DNA of 64,000 bases from positions 8,744,501-8,808,500 of the forward strand of contig OZ017802.1 in the NCBI GenBank assembly GCA_963969395.1, written 5' to 3'. The notes beneath the pieces are model-generated. The model saw only the letters and a list, made by a program, of their open reading frames with translations, had not been told where the DNA came from and searched no databases. The position numbers were made by a program, and so were the translations under genes. Position 1 is the stretch's first letter. Each line of letters begins with the position of its first letter. The stretch comes from Pseudoscleropodium purum. Taxonomy: Eukaryota > Streptophyta > Bryopsida > Hypnales > Brachytheciaceae. Shown one piece after another: positions 12,901 through 22,700 of the stretch.

Positions 12901-15900
12901 ATAGCGAGTTAAAATCTTATAAAGACAAAATCCAGCACGAAAATCACAAGGAAAAACACAAGCAAGGAAGGAAAAAGAGTCAAAATGCGGTAAGTCCACA
13001 TGAGTAGGAACCTGGACCAACAAACTTGTGGAGAACACCAAAAAGCTTAATAGTTGCAGTTCTGACAGCAGCAGCACTAGACCCAAGTCCAGTATCTTTA
13101 CAAAAGTTGATGAGGTCCTGCAATAAATAACAATAAACAATGAGACGATAAATTTTTGTTTTATTCTATTCTATTTATTATTATTTATATATGTAAGAAA
13201 GCAAGTTGCTTATTCCTACAAAAAGAATCTGACTCAGCACGTATTAAGACAAGCAGCTGAAACAACCTTCAGCGGAACATGTCCTATTCCAAAGTCGTCC
13301 AGCGCAGTAATCATCCAACTCAAACCTTCACTAAGAACTTTAGGGTTCTTGTGGTCCTTCATTATCTTGAAGAGCTGCATCATGTGTGCCATCAAAACGG
13401 TCAAGAAGAGGTAGTCTATCTTAACTTAAGATGCAAATGACAGAAGCACTGCAAGAATAAGTAACATTCTAAGCGACAACATACCCTTTCGAAGACAAAC
13501 TTTGGTCCAACTGCCTCACAAAACGTAGTAAGACATTTTGTGGCCTGAATCCTTGTTTTGATATCACCCACTTTCTCAACAACACCTGTACAGAATAAAA
13601 ATATCTCTCAGAAGTGAAACTAATCTACTCAATTGAAAGATATGGGAGTAAAATGAAGATTGCAGAGCATTAGCACTAGTAAAAAGGAGGATGTTCGTGA
13701 AAATATAATCAGGAGTCCCCACGACTGCAAGGCAGACAGAACCTACCTGTAAGGCACAGGACGACACACTTCTTGGAAAAGCGTGTAGCATTCTGAGCTA
13801 TCAATACGACGGCTTCGATAGCTTTCTGTTGTACCTGCACACTCACAATTCGATTGAGACGTAAGAAGTCAAATATATCGACAACACAAATGCTTCGGAG
13901 ATCAGGATAAGACAAGTAATATCTAAGTCAAACGACGTGTCTACATCAACCAGGTGATAGTGCAAATAGAATACCGGGCATACTAGGAAATCCATGCTAG
14001 AAATGATTGTATACTCTGCAGAAGACCAACTGCTGTACCTGAATATTTTTTTCATTCCATCCAGGTAATATACACAAGAGGCGAATAAGCAGTTCAGCGT
14101 ACTGATCAAGCGTCTCCAATCCTTCAACGCTATCCTTCAGAGAAGTAATAGCTGGATACAAATGGCATGCATGAGACTAAAACACGTGAAAGACAATCCT
14201 TCCATAGAACTTATTTTAGGTAGCACAATTGATAGACGAAAATTGAATACATATTAGGTTGATAACACAGTGAGAGGATCAAGATTCTATAGCTGATATA
14301 AGGAGATCAAGCAAGGAGATGGAAGGGTGTAAACTATTACATATTACATTCAATTAACAAGGAGCTCCTTCAATTGATTCATACAAAAAACTAGCTACTG
14401 GAATTCAATGTTCCGGAAAAGAACTAGAAAAACAAAAACACTGTGCCCTATCCTCACCTTCAAGACGCTCTTTCCAATTTGCACTCTTTAAATTTGTCAT
14501 AACTTCCGGCTCAAAAAGAGCACCTAGTCTGGTCTCAATGTCTTCCAAACTCATCTCTCCAGGCTGGCAAACACAAAAAAGACAACAAAAAAATATTGGT
14601 CCATCACTTGCAAAGCCTAAAAACCTTTGCCGAAAGGCCTACGGATATTTTCAAACTCCTACTGTACCTTGGGCTTAGGGATATTTACGCTTAAATAAAA
14701 CTGCAAGTCTGCAATCGTAGTGTGTATTAAGCAAATGCGGATGATCGGCGCGACATCAAGAAGAGACAAATTCCAGTATCTACCTCAACGTCCTCGGGTG
14801 CCTCAGCCTGGGCCTTGGTTGAAGCTGAACTGCCATCGGTTTTCTTAGCACCAGACTTGGCAGATGCAGTACTAGACTTCTTGGGGATCTGGATTACAAT
14901 CCACTTCTTTCATTACTCCAAGAAATCAAGTGAGAACAAAAAAATTCTCATATAGAACAAAACTGCCAGTACATTAGATTAAACATAAAACAGATTTAAA
15001 TTTAGAATTGAAATCACTTCTAACAGCAACATAATTAAAGCAATGTTAACCCCTAAACGTCTGGATCCTTTTCCAAAATTGACAATTTGGAGAAAATTGT
15101 TATGAAGCACTATTTGGAAGAATAATTTGGAATTGACATACAAATAGGAGTTGTAAATTTTGAATTGTAGATTCTATCCGTACGGTAGATTCACTATTGC
15201 TATCATCAATATTTTTTATAAATTTTGAAAGGGAAATTTCTAAATTCCTTCTAAATTCAATTACAAGCAAAATATTGTCATTTTTTGAGTAAAACTTGTT
15301 GGAATGGATTTGAAACAAGGTTCTCTTGATGTGGTGATTTTTTGAAATTTTCGCATTCTTTTAATCTATGACCTCATTTTTGCAAATCCAATTTTGAACT
15401 AATATCAATGCAATTTTTGGCTTGACGCCCTTCCACATTTGTAATTTTAGAAAAATATGAACTCTAGTAACACCAAATCCAACCATTGGATAGGACAACT
15501 TCATTAAGAATCTCCACAAATTAGACGAGAAAGAAAAACTAAATTTCAATCTGTTCGTCGTCCAGATTTTGGACGTCGGAGCGCTCCAGGGTTAACTTAC
15601 AGCAGAAACAGGTCTTTTCCCGGAGAGAAGACTCGCTGCAGAAGAAGTCTTAACACCAGCCTGTAAACAAGTCTCCATTAAACCATTTCAGGAAAGCACA
15701 TTTAACCCAAACGATAAATAAAAACAACAATAACCAAAGTCGTTTTTCAGTGCAAGTAGGCAGCAAGACCAATCCATGGATATACAATTAAAAACTCATT
15801 TCTGAAGTAAACTTCAAGTGACTACGAAAAGAAAAAAGAAAAATCTGTACATTCACCTGGGATGAACCATTCGCATCTGCTTGAGCTCTAGAAAAAACTG

Positions 15901-18900
15901 CCACATAAAATGCCCACAAAAATAACTTAGTGCGACTGAAAACGAAACCAGTAAATTAAAAACTTGAATAAAAATCACGTCTCCAGTAAGCCAAGGTAAA
16001 TCCAGTGAATACGTCAGAAATGAAACGCACACGACGACATGCTTTTTGGTTGGAATAACTTGCTCATTTTGTATTCCAAGAAGAAAACAAACATTATCCA
16101 TTCTCCTTAGAAAAGACCAACCATTTCCAGGAACCTTACGACCTAAACCACATCACCAGAACCAGAACCAACTGAAGAGAATCAGTAAAGCAATTGAAAC
16201 ACAAACCTGGTGCTGCTGTAGCAGGTGCACTGTTCTCAACACCGCAAAGTTCAATCAGCTTCTTCTTCCTAACTTCGTCGAGCTTCTCCAATGGTCTTTC
16301 CAACACCTTCATGCCTACAACCTGCGAAGTTCGCAGAAACGCTTTGACATGAATATGCAGCAACAAGAATTAACGAAGCACTGCACAAGTTTGGGCCAAC
16401 ATAAAACACCCCATATCACAGTGTTGAAACTTTTAAGTGAAAAGAAACATCCAGGAAATGCGACCTTCCAAGTATACCTGAAATATCAGACAAAAACTCA
16501 AAGGTAGATGTAAACAAAAAGTATTGGGGATTTGAACTTCACCTTTGCAAAAGCAGCCAGGGCCAGGAAAGCTGCATCTCGAACTTCTGGAGAACTGTCA
16601 TTTAGGCCCTGCTTCGAAAACCGAGTGACGATTAGTAACAACTAGCATGAGAGTACAATCGATATACACTATATAAATATCAGGGCTGGCTGACAACTGA
16701 TAATCATATTCACTGGACAGGCTACAACGAATGGGATAACAGAAGAGAGTACCTCCATTAAGATGGGTACATAATCCTTGTGCAATTTGAGCACTGTTGG
16801 CTTATTACTGGTCTCGATACAGGTAGCCACCCAGGTTAGACACGAAGATCGTACCAAAGGAACTTTGTTTTTCGCAGCAAGTTTAACATCTGAACAATAT
16901 CGCAGACAGCAATTTCGTAAGTGAAATCAAACTGTTACCAATGAAAACACAACAATGCTTAAATAATTCCGCCAGATCTGACTGCAAACCAATGCTGAAG
17001 GGCCGTAAGCCTTATTATATGTGTGACAAAGAGAGCGCTGACTTGATACATGCACCACTTGCCTTCAATGACATCTTGTAGTGAGACACAGCCACCCTTG
17101 TGCATAGCATTGAGTGTTGTAGTTAGGGCATCAACCATAACCTGTTTTTTCTCTTTCAACTTGTCCTGCAGGACCAAGACCAAGTTCCAGGAGCTCATTA
17201 TCAATAAACAATCTTCCTATTCATGGGAAGATAAAGGATACTCACAGGCCTGCAATAAGGGCGAACAATGAAATCCAGAGAGACTTACCAAAAGGACTGG
17301 TAGCAGCAATTTTGAGCCAGAAGTGAAATCCTTTCGTAATCCACTTGCCAAGTTGCCAATTGCTTGCACTGCTTCAACAGCTACAGCTATATTTACATCT
17401 GTTACAAGCTGGAAATCCACTGAGACGAGTTAAAAAGGTACAAGTACGCATTGCCAAAGGTCAGAGAGAAACAAACAGTCAAAGCACGTTAACTAACCAT
17501 GGGCACGCCAACTCACAACATGAGCATCTTATGACATCTTCACAATAAGCAAAGGAAAAGACACAAATACATAGTTTTTTTTGTATGTCGGGCGTTGTCA
17601 CTTCAAAAATTCAGATAAGGTAGTCAATTCCTAAAACAACTTGAACCGATATCCACCAACCTTCTTTAGAATGCGCGATACTTCTGAGAAATCACCGTTT
17701 GCAATTTTTTTGACGGAGGCTAGCTTTGTCAGTTCAGCCACTGCATCTCGCCTTTCAGACCATTTTGTTGCTTTCTACAGCATCAGCAATACAAAGACAG
17801 CAACAAGTGGATAGCAAAATTAGGATAATCGCAGCAACAGATGGAACAAGCAAACATCCGTAAACTGGAAACATAAGACTACAGACTTAAACTCCAAAAA
17901 TGTCGATAACATCGACAACTCTTGGATATTTTCATAAGATGTCACAATTTATGTAGCCCTCCGACTCAAATTCTTTAACGGACAATTTCTAGCCACTTGT
18001 AAAGGTTCATAACCACCTGGATAAGCAGGACTGAATAAACATGTACAAACAACGACCAGACACAACAAATGGCTGACTAAATTTCCTAATGCATAATATT
18101 CAAATACTACAGTAGCTGCAGCTATAATTCAGCCACGATCTAAATCTTCTCTCATACTGCAAAAATTTGAAACTTAAAGGACAGACATCTGACGCATATA
18201 TCAGAAGTATATACACCAAAACAACATACACGGTCTCACGGGGGTATACTCACCACTCCATCCCAGAATGTAGACTTGCCCAATGGTGTCAAGATGTCGA
18301 CAGGATCCACTAGATCATACTCATCCATGTCGGATGCACCTAACACCACAAAACCCGGCCGGCATATTAGTCATTCATATGTCATACAATCACAATATCG
18401 CAGACACAATTGAAGAAAACAAAACTTCCGAATACCTGATGCAGCAACATCATCAGTGGGACCCGCAGTAGTTACAGCTGTGACTGCTGTTTCCTCGCAT
18501 TCTAACGCCTGTTCAGACCTGTCCAAGAAACGGAAGCATCACATTGGAATGCGGAAGTCTAAATACAGAGTCAAACCTAGTAAAACAACCGGCAATATTC
18601 AAAACCACTGAAGACATTGTCAGCTGCATATGAAAACCTAGCGACAAATAAAATAGTCCGCAGTGACCACCTCTTATTATGGAGGTTGGTTCAGCACAAG
18701 TGAAAACAAATCAAAAGCCACAATAATCCACTGCTCACCTAATTTTTCGAGTGGGCTTAGCTCCAGGAACAACATTATCAACTTCTATCTCAAGTTCCTT
18801 TTTCTGTCAGAAAAAACGACCGGCACAAAATAAAAATGCAGTTATTTCAGATTCTAAGCTAGGTCACAGTAGAAATTCACCAGATAGAACGACGAAGGGA

Positions 18901-21872
18901 GCCATCAAAAACTCAGTAGAAATTAATGCATGCACACAAATAAGTGAGGACAACTGACACATTCCAGAAAGAAGAACTCACCATCGTGTCCCGCATCTTA
19001 TCAAAAAGAAGATTTTTTACAGAATCTTTTCCAATCCACCGGCAAAGTTCAATGGTTAACCCTTTTGCACACGCTCTAACATTTGCATCTGGATGATCGA
19101 AGAGTTCTGGGAGCATCTTCATTAGTCGCTTGGGAGGAACCACTTTGGTACCAAATTGACTGAAATCACAGCACATATAAAAATTCACTCAATTTCCGGA
19201 TGCAGAGCTGCCTAGAACAATAAATTAAGACAGTAAAGACTAAGCATTTCGATTACGTACAACGCACCAGACAGCCTGGTACATTGCATCGATCGCGGGA
19301 ACCACTGCTTTTGCTAGCTTTGCTTTCACACCTTTCTCCATCGCGTCCTGTATCACAATGGAAATGCCAGATACTTCACTCCACTGATAGAGACTTGGTT
19401 TTCCTTGCAAAGTACAAAAGACGTGTTCAATTTGCAGCCTTACTGCAACAGATGGCATTAGAAACATGTAAATCCAGTAGGATCCCACTAAAGAGGTGAG
19501 AATCTACAAGAGGAACAGAAAAAACTGAGAATCGAGTACTGGAAAGAGGGCCACTTGATAGTGCGTGAATAAGAGACAGAAAAAGGGGTCAGACCAAGAA
19601 AGCATCCGATGCTTCAAGCTCAACCCAGAGAAGAAACACGGCCTGGGACTTTTCGAGGGTTTTCGGCCGACCTGTCATGCACTTCATCACAATAGAATCG
19701 CATATTTCTTTCGCATATCTGCAAGAACGACAATATTAAATGACTGCCTGGATGCTAGTAAAAGAAGCCAGTCTGCACCGACAAGGAAAAAAACCCAACC
19801 AACACGAAACTTACCAAGAATTCAAAATTGAAAAGGCTAATCATAACATTCTACCCGTCCCCAAGAAAAACTCCTCAAACTACTTCAGAGCTAAATATCT
19901 ATTGATCAAGCTACACGACTTCGGTATCATATAAATCATATTATCCCGAAAACGGACCGTGTTCTAGTCATCCATATTCTACTGAACAGACTGCAAGGAG
20001 GAGGATAGAGACACGTGCCTGCTAGCATCCGTATCAGCTGCGCGTAAGTATGCTATGAGTGCATCCAAAGCCTTCTCTTGACAAGGTGCATTTGAGTCAG
20101 CCACTGCTTTCTTGAACAGAGGACCTGCGCCATTCCAAGTATTACGATAAATTGACGATCAATAGATGAAACGCTTCCGAAAGACTGACGACACACAGTA
20201 TTTTCTCGAAAAAATTGGGTTGAATCTGAGGTCGAAAAGTCTAACGACTCAAAACAAATTCGAAGAGTAGGTACCGCTGTCATCAAATTTCGATAATTGC
20301 AGGGTTCCAGCACAGAACAAATCGCTAGTCTTTCACCAAATAATAATAAGCACGAACTCTTTCAGTAAAGATTCAAAATAACATCCGCCATTCGTGATAA
20401 AATGAGATGTAGACTATCAGGAATCCCAGTAACATAGAAACGAACGAGCTAAGTAAGTAAGTCGAAGAGTTTTCTCGTACTGTAGCTGGCTGAATTTATG
20501 AATGCAAAACCTAAGAGAACTCAAGTAAACTTTCCTTTTCAAACCTAACTAGCTCTCAAAAAATCGGTTCGATATTATCAAAAGCTGAGAAAACACGTCC
20601 TGATAGAAGTCAACCCTAAACCTCTCTTCAGCTGCCTCTCTACAATACACGTTAATGCAACCTCGCCCTAATCCCTATTGCAAAATGAATATGCTCTAAT
20701 CGCTAAAAATTCAGGAAAGATTAAAAGCTAAAGAATCGCAAGGCGCGCTTGAAATCGAAAGTCTAAGTCATAACAGACACAATTCAACTCTCATGGAATT
20801 GGAAACAGTAGGATTAGATCACTTCCAGCAACCACGGCCAGAGCCAAGGGCGAACAACCTATTTCAACGCTAGATGACCGTCAACTATGTTATAAAACCA
20901 CACACTCTCATATCAAGCTATTTTGCAGTTCAAGAACCTCAGAAAAAATGATGGCCTGCAACGGTGATGCTACAACCTGAAACGATTGAACAATTCCCTA
21001 GAATACACACGGCAACTATGATGGCCATTCCAGGTTTTTCTGCTGAAATTTTCATATCTCCAGTGAACTGTTTAAAATCGGGACAAGCACTTGAATGAAA
21101 ACGAAATAGTCATGCTTCACTGAACACCCTAAAACGCCACAAGTCTCACCCTGACCTAGAATGAGAACAGCTCGAGAATACTGAATAAACCACCGTTGAT
21201 CCTCATCTAGGCTACAACTCCACGGTCCAAAATCAGCCTATCTGCTCAATCACAGCACTCATCTCCCAGTAGGATCTTGATCTCCACATATCTATCACCC
21301 CCGGATGCTCAATCGTAATACCTACAGAATAGTTCCTGCCTGCCATTACAGCACGTTTCACTCGGAAATTGCGCAGATACGGAATCCACCAGATATCAAA
21401 GGCGGAAACAAGCACATAACTGCTCATTACTATCATCACAGTCCGTTATTGTCCATTCCATCCTGACCTGGACACGCTTGGAAGTCCAACGGTCCTTTAA
21501 AACTCCCTAGGGGTTTTGACAAAAGGCAAAAGGCAAAAGCCTTCTCAACAAACCAAGTCCCCGGTAGAAACCAGGAGAATGCTTTTAAAATTCCACACGT
21601 CCAATTCGCAGCTAATCGAACGCCATCAAGAAGGCCTACTTTTGAAATTTTCGATATCACCTCAAAACCACATCCCGCCACAGAGAAGCACAAACAAAGT
21701 CAAAAGCATTACCAAATTCTCTGAGGCGAGGATCTTTTGGATCCATGATGCCGTCGCACACTCCCGCAATGTCGATATTGGCGTCATTCCTCACTTTCCA
21801 ATTCTTATGCGCCAGCCTATCCTCCCAGGCCATCTTCTTGGCCTCCTTGAGGAGCTTCTCATCTTCCGACAT
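2565..21872 (-). CDS. MOR1: MOR1/GEM1-type XMAP215/Dis1/TOG microtubule-associated protein, 52 coding exons
   Basis: The gene encodes the plant XMAP215-family protein. It binds tubulin through TOG domains and microtubule lattices, and promotes microtubule growth in cortical arrays, spindles and phragmoplasts (family knowledge). The start ATG is at 21870-21872 (MSEDEKLLKEAKK, then WEDRL and HKNWKVRN as in land-plant MOR1). The stop is at 2565-2567, after a conserved EDKALSGLQARMERLK tail. Joining 52 exons at family-conserved boundaries gives 5,919 nt, that is 1,972 residues, close to the roughly 1,980 of Arabidopsis MOR1, and every intron phase agrees. Five TOG blocks, a C-terminal helical region and a tail are present; their exon coordinates are given in separate entries. 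I see no frameshift or stop, so the gene looks intact. Introns are mostly 100-600 bp; the first is 1.6 kb. At least one intron, probably three, uses a GC donor. Confidence 0.96.
4358..6358 (-). other. MOR1: MOR1 exons 41-47: conserved C-terminal helical region (residues about 1407-1706)
   Basis: Exons: 6232-6358, 5813-5935, 5461-5538, 5124-5282, 4818-4973, 4636-4733, 4358-4514. Landmarks are LDWNEALDII in exon 41, GLKLVCHELAKA in exon 42, SSRSCKYVLNTLMQTF across exons 43-44, KEGTLHNLITELLVWLLDER and LLKAMNVLMLKIL in exon 44, NADRTSAFIVLIYLLRP in exon 45, EVDLDRILQSIHEYFEELGM in exon 46 and DDKPLRMVKTLLHELVKL in exon 47. This region is a hallmark of plant MOR1 and is thought to act in localisation and partner binding. 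Confidence 0.93.
6896..9248 (-). other. MOR1: MOR1 exons 34-40: TOG5 domain (residues about 1142-1406)
   Basis: Exons: 9153-9248, 8693-8794, 8406-8507, 8064-8246, 7503-7614, 7146-7222, 6896-7020. Landmarks are FFREDLQRKLLSPDFKKQ in exon 34, KEIIEILDVIFRW and ESNTTCLLK in exon 35, GHNIEKVREKIREL and LKSKNNRTRIEC in exon 37, VERDGDIRKASLAALATAY in exon 38 and MDKRKEGKPG in exon 40. Exon 40 then runs into a local repeat of Arg, Ala, Asp and Glu (SRADEARAVEARADEGRAS). Confidence 0.93.
9399..9618. mobile_element. Short (about 220 bp) TTAA-bounded element in MOR1 intron 33
   Basis: The left end, after TTCA (a probably mutated TTAA) at 9395-9398, reads CCCTTAAACGTCGACG. The right end, before TTAA at 9619-9622, read inward is CCCTTAAAGGACGAACG, so the ends share an 8-bp perfect inverted match plus further similarity. 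A second diverged copy lies at about 37365-37566, with shared segments GATGGATGAC and GAGTACTTTTGCAATTTT or close variants. It is non-coding; the ORFs over it are chance. Confidence 0.6.
9929..10749 (-). other. MOR1: MOR1 exons 31-33: linker before TOG5 (residues 1039-1141)
   Basis: Exons: 10671-10749, 10355-10476, 9929-10036. The segment is Ser, Ala and Lys-rich (KAGSKASSSEIRASSR in exon 32) and ends in QPLFNLKDSHK, just before the conserved FFREDLQRKLLSPDFKKQ of TOG5. Exon 31 was ended at a GTACGT donor that leaves one base, A, to complete a Ser codon with exon 32. Confidence 0.85.
10935..12707 (-). other. MOR1: MOR1 exons 25-30: TOG4 domain (residues 812-1038)
   Basis: Exons: 12564-12707, 12247-12322, 11738-11862, 11397-11507, 11114-11263, 10935-11009. 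Landmarks are LPREDISAKLTPTLLKNM and SPDWK in exon 25, RIQPTGTGELF across exons 26-27, DSNKNLVMMTLATLG in exon 27, LKCLGDNKK in exon 28, EGRKELFEWVA in exon 29 and DMRKSAEACL in exon 30. Exon 25 is best ended at a GC donor (TGGAAG, then GCAAGC), giving the family-like DWKLRQES junction. A GT donor 6 nt further on would add Ala-Ser in frame. Confidence 0.92.
12815..14563 (-). other. MOR1: MOR1 exons 18-24: TOG3 domain (residues 578-811)
   Basis: Exons: 14458-14563, 14039-14151, 13747-13834, 13485-13585, 13267-13374, 13012-13117, 12815-12894. Landmarks are GEMSLEDIETRLGAL and NWKERLE in exon 18, LCILPGWNEKN in exon 19, KAIEAVVLIAQNA and KKCVVLCLTG in exon 20, CLTTFCEAVGP in exon 21, KNPKVLSEGLSWM in exon 22 and IKLFGVLHKFVGP in exon 23. 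All phases agree. Confidence 0.93.
14784..15885 (-). other. MOR1: MOR1 exons 15-17: Ser/Lys-rich linker (residues about 513-577)
   Basis: Exons: 15857-15885, 15601-15660, 14784-14888. They encode a disordered, Ser, Ala and Lys-rich basic linker (AASLLSGKRP in exon 16, IPKKSSTASAKSG in exon 17) with APEDVE at its end. Such linkers help XMAP215 proteins bind the microtubule lattice. Exon 15 is only 29 nt. Its acceptor (CTAGAG, then CT) was chosen because it keeps the frame and gives AQADANGSSQ; a cut 2 nt earlier would shift the frame. Intron 16 is enlarged by a 542-bp insertion. Confidence 0.88.
15050..15591. mobile_element. TTAA-bounded MITE-like insertion in MOR1 intron 16
   Basis: This is a 542-bp AT-rich block with no coding capacity, lying between TTAA at 15046-15049 and TTAA at 15592-15595. 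The left end reads CCCCTAAACGTCTGG; the right end read inward is CCCTGGAGCGCTCCGACG, so the inverted similarity is short. The left end closely resembles that of the intron 33 element (CCCTTAAACGTCGACG). The right-hand TTAA lies inside the splice donor context of exon 16 (GTAAGTTAA). No TPase is visible, so superfamily is undecided. Confidence 0.6.
16207..18339 (-). other. MOR1: MOR1 exons 8-14: TOG2 domain (residues about 266-512)
   Basis: Exons: 18254-18339, 17661-17774, 17289-17408, 17063-17165, 16753-16889, 16543-16608, 16207-16321. Landmarks are DEYDLVDPVDILTPL and FWDGV in exon 8, KWSERRDAVAELTKL in exon 9, DVNIAVAVEAVQAIGNLA in exon 10, LKEKKQ in exon 11, LTWVATCIETSNKP in exon 12, and LEKLDEVRKKKL in exon 14. 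Exon 11 ends GAAG followed by GCAAGT, a consensus GC donor. No GT donor in the right phase lies next to it. Confidence 0.93.
18436..18518 (-). other. MOR1: MOR1 exon 7: acidic linker between TOG1 and TOG2
   Basis: This 83-nt exon encodes a low-complexity linker of Glu, Thr, Val and Ala (SEQALECEETAV onward). It is bounded by a CAG acceptor at 18519-18521 and a GTATTC donor. The phases (2 in, 1 out) match the neighbouring exons. The linker is poorly conserved in the family, so the evidence is splice phase and position rather than similarity. Confidence 0.85.
18739..21872 (-). other. MOR1: MOR1 exons 1-6: TOG1 domain (residues 1 to about 237)
   Basis: Exons: 21713-21872, 20019-20124, 19595-19718, 19268-19347, 18982-19159, 18739-18803. 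Landmarks are WEDRL in exon 1, EKALDALIAYLRA in exon 2, FLLWVELEA in exon 3, AKAVVPAIDAMYQ in exon 4 and VVPPKRLMKMLPELFDH plus ELCRWIGKD in exon 5. Together they form the first HEAT-repeat TOG module. The WEDR loop and the second-repeat basic residues are the expected tubulin contacts. Exon 2 appears to end at a GC donor (AGCAG, then GCACGT). Intron 1 (20125-21712) holds nothing recognisable. Confidence 0.93.
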
Positions 21873-22700
21873 TGTGGCAACACCTCCACTAACGCGGCTG
21901 CCCCGTCAATAGGCAACACAGCCAACGAAGCCGCACAAATTCACCTCTGACACATTCCAGCGCGCGTACCTCAGATCCAACTCGGCAGGGTCTCCAAAAC
22001 TTCTATGAAACTTCAATCCAAAACCCTGCGCTCGATCCTCACCTCCCAATCCCCATCCCTCGCAAGCCAAACAACCTTTTCCCTCCCTAAACAAGAAGAT
22101 CCAGGCTCTCGCGGATCCTAACACCAAAAAGCGATTAAAGAGAGTTGCAAAGGAGGCGCTGCGCAACTGAGCGCCGGTCCAATCTAGTGCAGAAACGTAC
22201 ACACTCCCGTTGAGCTGGATGCATGAAATGAGTGGCGAGAGTAATGACAATGGCAAGCACAGCGCAAGAGCGCGAGCGAGAGAGAATTAAGTGAGCTGAG
22301 ATGGTGTGAAAGAAAGGGGAACAGAGCGAGAAAGAGAAATGAAGAGCGGCGTCGGCTTGTGCGCAGCTATGATTAGCTCCGTTGTTGTGCGCGAGGTTCG
22401 TCCTCGTCCTCCTTGGCAGAGCTTTGCAAGTGACAGGAGCCAGCAGCAAAGACAGTGAAGGAAGAAGGAGAAAGAAAAAGAGGGGAGCCAGGGGACAAAG
22501 ACACGGAAGGAAGGAAGGAGCAGAAAGAAAAAGAAGGGAGAAGGGGCACAGAGGGTGAAAGGAGCAGAAAGAAGAAGCCGATAGTTACAGTATGGGCAGA
22601 GAGAGTGAAAGAAGGAGTAGAAAGAAAAAGAGCGAATGGTAAAGAGGTGCGTGCGTGCTCACCTCCCAACGGGAACTCGGGCAGCGTAGCAAACGGACCG
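21873..22700 (-). promoter_or_regulatory. MOR1 5' leader and promoter with a long pyrimidine-rich tract
   Basis: The region just upstream of the MOR1 ATG is more GC-rich than the desert beyond it. From about 22450 to 22640 the minus strand is almost all C and T (plus strand GGAAGAAGGAGAAAG and similar), as in plant core-promoter Y patches and leaders. No TATA box stands out at a fixed distance. The transcription start is not determined, and a leader intron is possible. The 163-codon plus-strand ORF here is low-complexity antisense and is not taken as a gene. Confidence 0.5.

Noticed and set aside
16046..16507. 153-codon plus-strand ORF across MOR1 introns and exon 14
   Set aside because: It is antisense to a well-supported MOR1 exon and continues through introns without motifs.
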